Assembly: GCA_024235595.1 (NCBI GenBank)
Contig: JACKMC010000017.1
Span: 1-56,249, forward strand
DNA from: Zoogloeaceae bacterium
GTDB lineage: Bacteria > Pseudomonadota > Gammaproteobacteria > Burkholderiales > Rhodocyclaceae
Length of the DNA stretch: 56,249 bases
Reading direction: 5' to 3'
This document shows positions 40,976-49,650 of this stretch, piece by piece (the stretch's first letter is position 1; each line of letters starts with the position of its first letter). The notes below the pieces were generated by a model. The model had not been told where the DNA came from. It ran no database searches and saw nothing but the letters and a program-made list of their open reading frames with translations. The translations under genes were made by a program, and so were the position numbers.

Positions 40976-41231
40976 GCCATGCTGAACAGACGAGGTTGGC
41001 TGGTCGGCTCATTGTAGGCGCACCGCTGGCGCCATCAAGCCATCACCAACCGCCACCGAAGGAGCTTGAGCGGCTCCCGACGTGCCGCGCCACCACCCGG
41101 CAAGGCGGCCGCCGGCCCGGCCGAAGGGTGCGCTGTTCAAGGTCGGCAAGCGCGCATGGGGCGATCCGGCTCCGCGCCCTGGGCTGCCCCCCGGTTGGCG
41201 CGGCGGATCAGGCCCCGCGCACGGCCTGCCT

Positions 41232-42554
41232 TCAGGCCCGGCCGATCCCGAAGTACTCGATGCCCGCCTCGCGCATCACCGCGGGGTCGTACATGTTGCG
41301 ACCGTCGAACACCACGGGCTGCTTGAGGCGCGCCTTGATCGACTCGAAATCCGGACTGCGGAATTCCTTCCACTCGGTCACGATCACGAGTGCATCCGCA
41401 CCCTCGAGGGCGCTCTTCGGACGACCCGCGTAGCTCAGGCCCGGTTCGTCGCCGAAGATCCGCTCGGACTCCTGCATCGCCACCGGATCGTAGGCCGACA
41501 CCGTGGCGCCGCGCTTGATCAGTTCGGCAATGATCACCCGCGAAGGCGCATCGCGCATGTCGTCGGTGTTGGGCTTGAAGGCCAGGCCCCACAGCGCGAA
41601 GCGCATGCCCGCGAGATCCTTGCCGAAGCGCTTCTCGATCTTCTCCAGCAGCACATGCTTCTGCGCATCGTTGGCGTCCTCGACGGCGGCCAGCACCTTG
41701 AGCTTGTGGCCGTGCTCCTGGCCGGTCTTGATCAGCGCCTTCACGTCCTTGGGAAAACACGAGCCGCCATAGCCGCAACCCGCGTAGAGAAAGTGCCAGC
41801 CAATACGCGGGTCCGAGCCGATGCCCTGGCGCACCAGCTCGATGTCCGCGCCCAGAGTCTCGGCGAGGTTGGCGAGTTCGTTCATGAAGCTGATACGGGT
41901 GGCGAGCATCGCATTGGCGGCATACTTGGTCAGCTCGGCGCTTCTCACATCCATGAACACCAGCTTGTCGTGATTGCGCTGGAACGGCGCGTAGAGCTGG
42001 CGCATGAGTTCGATCGCCTGCGGATCCTCGGCCCCGACCACGATGCGGTCCGGCCGCATGAAGTCATCGACCGCCGCACCCTCCTTGAGAAATTCCGGGT
42101 TCGACACCACGCTGAACCCGAACGTCGAGCCACGCTTGGCGAGCTCGTCGGCCAGCGCCGCGCGCACCTTGTCGCCGGTGCCGACCGGCACGGTCGATTT
42201 GTCGACCACCACCCGGTAGCCATCCATGTACTTGCCGATATTGCGTGCCGCGGCGAGCACGTACTGCAGATCGGCCGAGCCATCCTCGTCCGGTGGCGTG
42301 CCCACGGCGATGAACTGGATGGTCCCGTACTGCGCGGCCTGCGCCACATTCGTCGTGAAGGTAAGCCGCCCGGCCTCGACGTTGCGCCTCACCATCTCGA
42401 GCAGACCCGGCTCGTGGATTGGAATGCCGCCGTCCTCGAGGATCTTGATCTTGGCCGGATCCAGGTCCAGGCACAGCACATCGTTACCCACATCCGCCAG
42501 ACAGGCGCCCGACACCAGCCCCACATAGCCGGTCCCGATTACGGTGATCTTCAT
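41232..42554 (-). CDS. ugd: UDP-glucose 6-dehydrogenase
   Basis: Oxidises UDP-glucose to UDP-glucuronate, precursor of acidic exopolysaccharide or modified lipid A. 440 residues: NAD fold GTGYVGLVSGACLAD, STVPVGTGDKV, NPEFLKEG, catalytic Cys in GYGGSCFPKDVKAL, and the C-terminal UDP domain (LAFKPNTDDMRDAPS). Monocistronic as far as visible. Confidence 0.97.
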   Translation of the reverse strand: MKITVIGTGYVGLVSGACLADVGNDVLCLDLDPAKIKILEDGGIPIHEPGLLEMVRRNVEAGRLTFTTNVAQAAQYGTIQFIAVGTPPDEDGSADLQYVLAAARNIGKYMDGYRVVVDKSTVPVGTGDKVRAALADELAKRGSTFGFSVVSNPEFLKEGAAVDDFMRPDRIVVGAEDPQAIELMRQLYAPFQRNHDKLVFMDVRSAELTKYAANAMLATRISFMNELANLAETLGADIELVRQGIGSDPRIGWHFLYAGCGYGGSCFPKDVKALIKTGQEHGHKLKVLAAVEDANDAQKHVLLEKIEKRFGKDLAGMRFALWGLAFKPNTDDMRDAPSRVIIAELIKRGATVSAYDPVAMQESERIFGDEPGLSYAGRPKSALEGADALVIVTEWKEFRSPDFESIKARLKQPVVFDGRNMYDPAVMREAGIEYFGIGRA

Positions 42555-42592
42555 GACAACTCCAGTAGTCGATTTCGCAAACCGCCGCGCAG

Positions 42593-42601
42593 GTTATACC
42601 A
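42593..42601 (-). promoter_or_regulatory. Extended -10 promoter candidate of ugd
   Basis: Minus strand TGGTATAAC: TG extension plus TATAAC, 38 bp ahead of the start codon. No good -35 is seen, which is acceptable for extended -10 promoters. Confidence 0.4.
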
Positions 42602-42784
42602 AAACAATGTGTTTGCCCGTGAGAGTCCTCGGCCCCGCGCGTCCGCCATGCAGGCTCCGATCCTACGCCCATCCCGGCGCATGGCGCCACTACCGATCCG
42701 CCACCGCAGCCATCCCGCTGCCTCATTCAAAGGCAGCCTTGGGCACCTCAGCACCTGCAAGCCCTTGGCCCGGCGGCTCACAGC

Positions 42785-42819
42785 TTATCCACAGCTTGTG
42801 CACACATTTCTGTGGATGA
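42785..42819. other. Pair of DnaA-box-like 9-mers
   Basis: A perfect TTATCCACA at 42785-42793 and an inverted TGTGGATGA (one mismatch) at 42811-42819. They lie in the 343-base gene-free stretch 42555-42897 that leads into the repeat array. Two boxes alone do not make an origin; chance or a DnaA-titration site are alternatives. Confidence 0.35.
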
Positions 42820-42897
42820 CGGAGCGACGACCCGCCCAGAGCTGCATCGACGACGGCAATACCCGGCGCCTCCCCGCCCCGCCAACATCTACCGCTG

Positions 42898-43343
42898 CAC
42901 TGGGTACCGGCCTGCGCCGGTACGACGGCATCAAGCGCGGTTGCCCTTGCCGAGCCACATCTCAGCACCACGGTGGAGAACAGCGAACGCCCCCGCAAGC
43001 CCCACCGCCCGTCATTCCGGCGAAGGCCGGAATCCAGAACCCACGCCCGCCGCAGCACCACCTACCCAGACAGGCGGCCCGCGTCCGAAGCCCCATCAAG
43101 CGCTGCACTGGGTACCGGCCTGCGCCGGTACGACGGTCTCGAACGAATGTGCTTTATCCGGCGGCCGTGCTGCCCCGACCGTTGATCACCAACACCGCCA
43201 CCGCGAGCCCATACAGCCGTCATTCCGGCGAAGGCCGGAATCCAGAAACCACGCCCACCGCAGCACCACCCGCCCAGACAGGCATCCCGCGTCCGAAGCC
43301 CCATCAAGCGCCCAACCACGTGCCGGCCTGCGCCGGTACGACG
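42898..43343. repeat. Hairpin-repeat cluster 1 (B-A-B-A-B)
   Basis: Type B units: 42898-42928, 43106-43136 and a decayed 43321-43343. Type A units: 43011-43039 and 43219-43247. Type A has an 8-bp stem ATTCCGGC/GCCGGAAT with a GAAG loop. Type B (plus strand) has GTACCGGC/GCCGGTAC with a CTGC loop and is the inverted relative of A. B-to-A gaps are 82 bp each and the A1-to-B2 gap is 66 bp. The cluster lies between ugd and the first ABC exporter copy. Confidence 0.93.
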
Positions 43344-43401
43344 AATCGAGCGGGGTCGCGCTTTTCGCGGCCTGCCAGCCGCCGCACCACATTGCGAAGC
43401 G

Positions 43402-45420
43402 ACTCACCCAGCCAACACCTGCTCGGTCTCGTCGTCCGCCTCTTCACCCAGAAAGCCGCCACTCTGGTGCGCCCACAGCCGCGCGTAGAGCCCGCCCAGG
43501 GCGAGCAGGCTGCGGTGGTCGCCCTCTTCGACGATGCGGCCGTGGTCCAGCACCACCAGCCGGTCCATCGCCGCAATGGTGGACAGGCGGTGGGCGATCG
43601 CCACCACGGTCTTGCCTTCCATGAGCCGGTACAGGCTCGCCTGGATCGCCGACTCGACCTCCGAATCGAGCGCGCTGGTCGCTTCGTCGAGCAGCAGAAT
43701 CGGCGCGTCCTTGAGCATCACCCTCGCGATCGCGATGCGCTGGCGCTGCCCGCCCGAGAGCTTGACGCCGCGCTCCCCGACATGCGCGTCGTAGCCCCGG
43801 CGCCCGGCCGGGTCGGTGAGGCCGAGGATGAACTCGTGCGCTTCGGCACGCTTCGCCGCGGCGATCATCTGCGCATCGTCGGCATCGGGCCTGCCATAGA
43901 GAACGTTGTCGCGCACCGAACGGTGCAGCAACGCGGTGTCCTGGGTCACCATGCCGATCTGCGCGCGCAGGCTCTCCTGGGTGACGTGGGCGATGTCCTG
44001 GTCGTCGATCAGCACCCGGCCGTGCGCGATATCATGAAAACGCAGCAGCAGATTCACCAGGGTCGACTTGCCCGCCCCGGAGCGCCCGACCAGGCCGATC
44101 TTCTCGCCCGGCCGGATCCGCAGCGAAAAATGCTCGATGACCGGACGGGCGTCCTTTCGCTCCGGCGCTTCATAGTTGAAGCTCACATCCTCGAAGCGAA
44201 TCTCCCCGCGCGGCACGCTGAGCGGCCTGGCGCCCTCGCGATCGACCACCATACGCGGACGCGCGAGGGTGTTGATGCCGTCCTGCACCGTGCCAACATG
44301 CTCGAACAGCGACGCCATCTCCCACATCACCCAGTGCGAGATACCGTTGAGCCGCAGCGCCATCGCCGTGGCCGCTGCCAGCGCCCCGACCCCCACCAGC
44401 CCATCGATCCACAGCCACAGCGCGACACCGGCCGTGCCGAGAATGAGCAGCATGCTGAGCGCGTGGTTGATCGCCTCGAAGCCGCTCACCAGCCGCATCT
44501 GCCGATAGGCCGGTACCATGAACTCCTGCATCGCGGCGCGCGCATAGTCCGCCTCGCGACCGGCGTGCGAGAACAGCTTGACGGTGGCAATGTTGGTGTA
44601 GGCATCGGTGATACGCCCGGTCATCAGCGAACGTGCATCCGCCTGGTCGCGTGCCACCCGCGACAGGCGCGGCACGAAAAAACGCAGCGCTATCACGTAG
44701 CACGCCGCCCAGCCGATGAAGGGCACCAGCATCCAGGCGTTGAAAGTGCCCACCACCGCGACGATGGTGACGAAATAGATGGTCACGAACACCAGGATGT
44801 CGCCCGCGATCATCCAGGTGTCGCGTACCGCCAGCGCCGTCTGCATCACCTTGGTGGCGATCCGCCCGGCGAACTCGTCCTGGTAAAAACCCATGCTCTG
44901 GCCGAGCATCAGGCGATGGAAGTTCCAGCGCAGGCGCATCGGAAAGTTCGCCGCCAGCGCCTGGTGCTTGAACAACGTCTGCAGCATCACCAGCGCCACA
45001 CTGCCGATCAGCAGCCCCGCCAGCAAGAGCAGGCTGCCCCGCTCGTCGGTCCACAGCCGGTGCGGCTCAACCGCCCCCAGCCAATCCACCACCCGCCCCA
45101 GCATTGCGAACAGCAAGGCCTCGAAGGCACCGATGATCGCGGTAAGCAGCGTCATCCCCGCAATGTAGGGCCGCAGCCCCGCACTGCAGGCCCACACGAA
45201 GCGCAGGAATCCGCGCGGCGGCCGGCCCGGCTCCGCTTCGGGATAGGGGTAGAGCAAACGTTCAAAAAACCGGAACAACACAGATCTCCAGCCCGACACC
45301 GGGCGTGTCCTCAACAAGAGCGGAATTCTGACAGGGAGTTCAAGCCGGCGCGCATCACCCCACAGGCAGCCCTTGTCGGCCGCCGCACTGGGTACCGGCC
45401 TGCGCCGGTACGACGGTCTC
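43402..45420. repeat. Duplicated block, copy 1 (ABC exporter)
   Basis: About 2.02 kb that recurs at 49650-51668 with a constant offset of 6248 and no length change. The left end is the last base before the ABC stop codon; the right end is just past type B unit 45386-45416. Sequence outside both ends is not continuous between copies. Confidence 0.93.
43404..45281 (-). CDS. ABC exporter (fused permease-ATPase), copy 1
   Basis: 625 residues from a GTG start at 45281 with GGAG 4 nt upstream (MLFRFFERLLYPYPEAEPG); in-frame sequence further upstream is only translated repeat DNA. Type-1 exporter membrane domain with six helices (about 35-330), then an ATPase: Walker A GRSGAGKST, Q-loop TQDTALL, signature LSGGQRQRIAIAR, Walker B ILLLDEATSALD, H-loop AIAHRLST. 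Half-transporter that would dimerise; substrate unknown (MsbA/lipid or peptide exporter-like). It differs from the second copy at five residues, including Asp for Gly in the LIDDQDI segment, where Gly is the usual residue. Confidence 0.93.
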   Translation of the reverse strand: MLFRFFERLLYPYPEAEPGRPPRGFLRFVWACSAGLRPYIAGMTLLTAIIGAFEALLFAMLGRVVDWLGAVEPHRLWTDERGSLLLLAGLLIGSVALVMLQTLFKHQALAANFPMRLRWNFHRLMLGQSMGFYQDEFAGRIATKVMQTALAVRDTWMIAGDILVFVTIYFVTIVAVVGTFNAWMLVPFIGWAACYVIALRFFVPRLSRVARDQADARSLMTGRITDAYTNIATVKLFSHAGREADYARAAMQEFMVPAYRQMRLVSGFEAINHALSMLLILGTAGVALWLWIDGLVGVGALAAATAMALRLNGISHWVMWEMASLFEHVGTVQDGINTLARPRMVVDREGARPLSVPRGEIRFEDVSFNYEAPERKDARPVIEHFSLRIRPGEKIGLVGRSGAGKSTLVNLLLRFHDIAHGRVLIDDQDIAHVTQESLRAQIGMVTQDTALLHRSVRDNVLYGRPDADDAQMIAAAKRAEAHEFILGLTDPAGRRGYDAHVGERGVKLSGGQRQRIAIARVMLKDAPILLLDEATSALDSEVESAIQASLYRLMEGKTVVAIAHRLSTIAAMDRLVVLDHGRIVEEGDHRSLLALGGLYARLWAHQSGGFLGEEADDETEQVLAG

Positions 45421-45737
45421 AAACGAATGTGCTTTATCCGGCGGCCGTGCTGCCCCGACCGTTGATCACCAACACCGCCACCGCGAACCCCATGCAGCCG
45501 TTACTCCGGCGAAGGCCGAAATCCAGAACCCACGCCCGCCGCGGCACCACCCGCCCGGACCAGCACCCCGCGTCCGAGGCCCCATCAACCGCCGCACTGG
45601 GTACCGGCCCGCGCCGCGACGACGGGATCGAGCGCAGGTGCTCATTCCGCCCACCGTGCTGCCCCAGCCGCCGAGACCCACCACCCGAACCGCAAGCCCA
45701 AAACCCTCGTCATTCCGGCGCAGGCCGGAATCCAGAA
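45386..45737. repeat. Hairpin-repeat cluster 2 (B-A-B-A)
   Basis: Type B 45386-45416 and a decayed 45595-45625; type A a decayed 45500-45528 and an intact 45709-45737 (GCAG loop). Gaps from B to A are 83 bp both times. The array ends 144 bp before atpD, so the atpD promoter must lie in 45738-45881 or within the repeats. Confidence 0.9.
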
Positions 45738-45881
45738 CCCACGCCCGCCGCGGCACCACAGCCCGGACCAGCACCCCGCGTCCGAAGCCGGCCCTCCGTG
45801 CCGAATCGCAACACCCCCGGGCGTCACATGGCGCGAAACCGGCGTAGGATATTGGCAAACGGCATATCCCCCGGAAAGTCC

Positions 45882-47267
45882 ATGTCTTCGCCCGCAGCAC
45901 CCCGGCAGATCGGAACCATCGAGGCCGTCCAAGGCCCGGTGGTGGACATTGTCTGCGATCATCCGCCGCCGCTGCACCGTGCGCTCTACGCGCAGCCCAA
46001 CGGCGAGCCCTGCCTGCTCGAAGTGTTCCGCGAACTCGGCGAGCGTCATGTCCGCGCGATCGCCCTGCACCGCACTGCCGGACTGGCACGCGGCCTGGCG
46101 GTGATGGATAGCGGCGGCCCCCTCGAGATCCCGGTCGGGCCGCAGTGCCTGGGTCGCCTGCTCGACGTCTTCGGCGCCCCGCTCGACGGCGAGGCCCCCT
46201 TCGAGGCGACCGATCACCGCCCGCTGGTCGCGCCGCCCGGGCCGCTCTCCGAGGCTCGCGCCGCCGAGAGCGTGCTCGAGACCGGCATCAAGGTGATCGA
46301 TCTGCTGTGCCCCTTCGTGCGCGGCGGCAAGACCGGCCTGTTCGGCGGTGCGGGGGTGGGCAAGACGGTGCTGATCACCGAGTTCATGAACGCGGTGATC
46401 CAGTTGCACGCCGGCGTCTCGGTGTTTGCCGGCATCGGCGAGCGCATCCGCGAGGGCCACGAGCTGTGGCACGACATGCGCGAAGCCGGCGTGATGCCAC
46501 GCACCGTGATGGTCTTCGGACAGATGGACGAATCGCCCGGGGTGCGCTTCCGGGTCGGCCTCACCGGCCTCGCCTACGCCGAGTACCTGCGCGACACCGT
46601 CGGCAAGGACGTGCTGCTGCTCATCGACAACGTCTTCCGTTTCGTCCAGGCCGGCAGCGAGATCTCGGGCCTGCTCGGGCGCATGCCCGCCACCGTCGGC
46701 TACCAGCCCACGCTGCTGTCCGAGGTGGCCGAGCTCGAAGAACGCATCTCGTCCACCACCGCCGGCAGCATCACCTCGGTGCAGGCCGTCTATGTGCCCG
46801 CCGACGACATGACCGACCCCGCCGTGAGCGCCATCTTCAGCCACCTCGACACCATGGTGGTGCTGTCGCGCAACCAGGCCGCCAAGGGCATCTACCCGGC
46901 CGTCGACCCGCTCAAGTCGAGCAGCAAGATGATGGATCGCCACTTCCTGGGCGAGCGCCACTACCGCGTCGCCGAGACGGTGCGCGAACACCTCGCCCGC
47001 TACCACGAGCTCGAAGACATCATCGCCATGCTCGGCATCGAGTCGCTCTCGGAGGTGGACCGTCGCATCGTCGCCCGCGCCCGACGACTGCAGCGCTACC
47101 TCACCCAGCCGTTTCATGTCGTCGCCCAGCACACCGGCATCGCCGGCACCTCGGTGCCGCTCGCCCAGACCCTCGACGACTGCGAAGCCTTCCTGCGGGG
47201 CGACTACGACCAGCTCGCCGAAGCCGACTGCTACATGCGTGGCAGCATGCAGGAGAGCAGGGAATGA
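45882..47267 (+). CDS. atpD: N-type ATPase beta subunit
   Basis: Catalytic subunit of a second, N-type F1Fo-like rotary ATPase. 461 residues from ATG 45882 (MSSPAAPRQIGTIEAVQGPV). Walker A GGAGVGKT at about 155-162, catalytic Glu in GERIREG, LLLIDNVFRFVQAG (Walker B) and VYVPADDMTDPA. atpD standing first, before atpC, and the absence of atpH identify the N-type arrangement (atpDCQRBEFAG). Overlaps atpC by 4 nt. Confidence 0.95.
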   Translation: MSSPAAPRQIGTIEAVQGPVVDIVCDHPPPLHRALYAQPNGEPCLLEVFRELGERHVRAIALHRTAGLARGLAVMDSGGPLEIPVGPQCLGRLLDVFGAPLDGEAPFEATDHRPLVAPPGPLSEARAAESVLETGIKVIDLLCPFVRGGKTGLFGGAGVGKTVLITEFMNAVIQLHAGVSVFAGIGERIREGHELWHDMREAGVMPRTVMVFGQMDESPGVRFRVGLTGLAYAEYLRDTVGKDVLLLIDNVFRFVQAGSEISGLLGRMPATVGYQPTLLSEVAELEERISSTTAGSITSVQAVYVPADDMTDPAVSAIFSHLDTMVVLSRNQAAKGIYPAVDPLKSSSKMMDRHFLGERHYRVAETVREHLARYHELEDIIAMLGIESLSEVDRRIVARARRLQRYLTQPFHVVAQHTGIAGTSVPLAQTLDDCEAFLRGDYDQLAEADCYMRGSMQESRE

Positions 47268-47662
47268 GCGGCTTCACCCTGCAGCTCGCCAGCGCCACCC
47301 GGCAGCAACAGTTCACCGAGGTCACCAGCTTCGTCGGCAGCGACGCCTCGGGCCAGTTCGGCCTGATGGCCGGTCACGTGCCGATGGCCACCGTGCTCGA
47401 CTTCGGCCTCGCCCGCTTTCGATGCGGCGAGCGCTCCACCTGGCGCTACCTCGCCCTGCCCGGCGGCACGCTGCACTTCGCCGGCAATCAGCTCAGCATT
47501 GCCACCCGCAGCTTCGTGGTCGGCGAACAGCTCGATACCGTGCGCAGCGCACTCGAAACCCAGCTCGCTCACGAAGCGCGCCAGCACGCCGACCTGCGCC
47601 ACAACCTCGATCAGCTCGAAAAGGCCCTGATCGACCGCCTCTGGCACATGGAGCCGCGATGA
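47264..47662 (+). CDS. atpC: N-type ATPase epsilon subunit
   Basis: 132 residues: N-terminal beta sandwich (FTLQLASATRQQQFTEVTSFVGS, FGLMAGHVPMATVLDFG) and C-terminal helical hairpin. Part of the central stalk. ATGA overlaps with both atpD and atpQ. Confidence 0.92.
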   Translation: MSGFTLQLASATRQQQFTEVTSFVGSDASGQFGLMAGHVPMATVLDFGLARFRCGERSTWRYLALPGGTLHFAGNQLSIATRSFVVGEQLDTVRSALETQLAHEARQHADLRHNLDQLEKALIDRLWHMEPR

Positions 47663-47964
47663 GCAGCGCCCCCGAAAAACGCCCCGCCCGCGAACAGCGC
47701 GATGCACTCAACGATGCCGTACGAAAGGACGTCGAACGCATCGAGAAAGGCGAACGCGAACGCCGCAGCATGCTCGGCTACACGGTTTTCATGGGCACCA
47801 TCGCCGGCCTCTTCGTAGTGCCGGTGGTCGGCGGCGCCTATCTGGGCCGCTGGCTCGACACCATGGGCAGCGGCTACTCGGTGCGGTGGACCGTGAGCCT
47901 GATCCTGCTCGGCGTGGTCATCGGCGCCATCAACGTGTATCGCTACCTGGAGGACCACCAATGA
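47659..47964 (+). CDS. atpQ: N-type ATPase AtpQ (AtpI-like) membrane protein
   Basis: 101 residues: a charged N-terminus and two membrane helices (about 38-63, VFMGTIAGLFVVPVVGGAYLG; and 72-97, WTVSLILLGVVIGAINVY). The AtpI-like protein of N-ATPase operons, thought to help assemble the c-ring or carry Mg. Its stop overlaps an ATG (ATGA) exactly as expected for atpR, but no AtpR follows. Confidence 0.88.
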   Translation: MSSAPEKRPAREQRDALNDAVRKDVERIEKGERERRSMLGYTVFMGTIAGLFVVPVVGGAYLGRWLDTMGSGYSVRWTVSLILLGVVIGAINVYRYLEDHQ

Positions 47965-48011
47965 ACGGCGGCCTGGGCGATCCCCGAATTGCGGTGCCAC
48001 TTCGCACGCTG
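47961..48011 (+). pseudogene. atpR: Orphan atpR start, gene body missing
   Basis: The ATG at 47961 overlaps the atpQ stop in the way adjacent genes of this operon overlap. The first codons read MNGGLGDPRIAV and then run into type B repeat 48012-48042, translating the repeat. AtpR is normally a roughly 100-residue protein with three membrane helices; no hydrophobic segment is encoded here, and none precedes atpB at 51926-52002. I read this as an atpR lost by replacement with repeat DNA. Confidence 0.45.
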
Positions 48012-48536
48012 CACCGGGTACCGGCCTGCGCCGGTACGACGTGCTCGAGCGCGGTTGCGCTTGCCGATTCACATCGCAGCACCACGGTGGGGAGCAGCGA
48101 ATCTCCATCGAGACCCCCGCCGCTCGTCATTCCGGCGAAGGCCGGAATCCAGAGCCGACGCGTGTTGCCGCACCGACCGCTGCACTGGGTACCGGCCTGC
48201 GCCGGTACGACGGCCTCGAGCGCAGGCGCCTTTTCCGGCGTCAATCGCAACCACAAGCGCAGAGAACAGCAAACGCCCCCGCAAGCCCCACCCGTCCGTC
48301 ATTCCGGCGCAGGCCGGAATCCAGAACCCACGCGCGCTGCAGCACCACCCGCCCGGACAGGCAGCCCGCGTCCGACGCCCCATCCAATGCTGCACTGGGT
48401 ACCGGCCTGCGCCGGTACGACGGGATCGGGCGCGGCAGCGCTTGGCCGAGCAAGGTTCCAGCGCGGCGTTGGAAACCCAATAGCCTTCAGCAAAACCCAA
48501 AGCGCCTTTCATTGCGGCGCAGGTTGGACTCAGAAG
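48012..48536. repeat. Hairpin-repeat cluster 3 (B-A-B-A-B-A)
   Basis: Type B 48012-48042, 48183-48213, 48393-48423; type A 48126-48154, 48298-48326 and a decayed 48508-48536. B-to-A gaps are 83, 84 and 84 bp. One A-to-B gap is shortened to 28 bp; the other is 66 bp. The second and third B units start exactly 210 bp apart. The decayed A unit ends 32 bp before the GIY-YIG start codon. Confidence 0.92.
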
Positions 48537-48568
48537 GACGTAGCAGCACGTCTCCGGGACTCGGTACC

Positions 48569-48856
48569 GTGAAGCAGCCGTGCGTATACCTCCTCGCCAG
48601 CAAACGAAACGGCACGCTCTACGTCGGTGTCACGTCCAGGCTCGTTCAGCGAGTCTGGCAGCACAAGGAAGGCGTGGCCGAGGGATTCACCAAGGAGCAT
48701 GGCGTCAAGACGCTGGTCTGGTACGAAGTCCATGAATCCATGGAGAGTGCCATCGCCCGCGAGAAGGCGATCAAGGAATGGCGGCGGGAGTGGAAGCTTT
48801 CGCTGATCGAGAAGCAAAATCCTGAGTGGCGGGACCTCTATGCCGAGATCATCTGA
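48569..48856 (+). CDS. Small GIY-YIG nuclease-domain protein
   Basis: 95 residues from a GTG start at 48569 (homology begins at KQPCVYLLAS); the ribosome binding site is weak. A single GIY-YIG domain with Y7 (VYLLAS), Y18-V19-G20 (LYVGVT), R28, H32, Glu65 (AREKAIKEW, likely the catalytic metal ligand) and Asn84, all compatible with an active nuclease. Related short proteins (UPF0213/YhbQ-like) are widespread, and some act on single-stranded DNA. It lies between decayed A (48508-48536) and B (48877-48910) repeats inside the split ATPase operon, on the same strand. A role in handling the repeats is inferred. Confidence 0.9.
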   Translation: MKQPCVYLLASKRNGTLYVGVTSRLVQRVWQHKEGVAEGFTKEHGVKTLVWYEVHESMESAIAREKAIKEWRREWKLSLIEKQNPEWRDLYAEII

Positions 48857-48876
48857 AACGCCGCCCTCCGGCAGGG

Positions 48877-49650
48877 CACTTCTGGTTACCGGCCTTCGCC
48901 GGTGCGACGGGATCACACGTGGTTGCCCTTACCAAGCCACATCGCAGCACCACGGTAAAGAACAGCAAACCTCCATCGAAGCCCCCGCCGCCCGTCATTC
49001 CGGCGCAGGCCGGAATCCAGAAACCACGCGCGACATCGCAACACCCGCCCAAACCGGCACCCCGCGTCCGAAGCCCCACCAGACGCTGCACTGGGTACCG
49101 GCCTGCGCCGGTACGACGGTCTCGAACGAATGTGCTTTATCCGGCGGCCGTGCTGCCCCGACCGTTGATCACCAACACCGCCACCGCGAGCCCCATACAG
49201 CCGTCATTCCGGCGAAGGCCGGAATCCAGAACCCACGCCGGCTATCCCAACATGCGCCCGAGGCTGGCGGCCAACGCCCGGTGCCCCGCCAACCGCCGCA
49301 CTGGGTACCGGCCTGCGCCGGTACGACGGTCTCGAACGAATGTGCTTTATCCGGCGGCCGTGCTGCCCCGACCGTTGATCACCAACACCGCCACCGCGAG
49401 CCCCATACAGCCGTCATTCCGGCGAAGGCCGGAATCCAGAACCCACGCCCGCCGCTGCACCACCCGCCCAGACAGGCGCCCCCGCGTCCGACGCCCCATC
49501 AAGCGCCGCACTGGGTACCGGCCTGCGCCGGTACGACGGAATCAAGCGTGGTCGCCCTTGCCGAGCCACATCGCAGCACCACGGCGGAGAACAGCGACCC
49601 GCCATCGAAGCCCCGCCGCCCGTCATTCCGGCGAAGGCCGGAATCCAGAA
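48877..49650. repeat. Hairpin-repeat cluster 4 (longest regular run)
   Basis: Type B: a decayed 48877-48910, then 49089-49119, 49299-49329, 49509-49539. Type A: 48994-49022, 49203-49231, 49413-49441, 49622-49650. The last three B units start exactly 210 bp apart; B-to-A gaps are 82-83 bp and A-to-B gaps 66-67 bp. The units at 49089-49231 and 49299-49441 carry nearly the same 83-bp spacer as 43106-43247 and 45386-45528. The last A unit abuts the ABC copy 2 stop codon. Confidence 0.94.

Noticed and set aside
41082..45881. A very long open frame on the plus strand running from antisense of ugd through the repeats and antisense of the ABC gene into atpD
   Set aside because: It is open only because of high GC and strong third-position bias of the minus-strand genes; homology starts at 45882 with the usual AtpD N-terminus.
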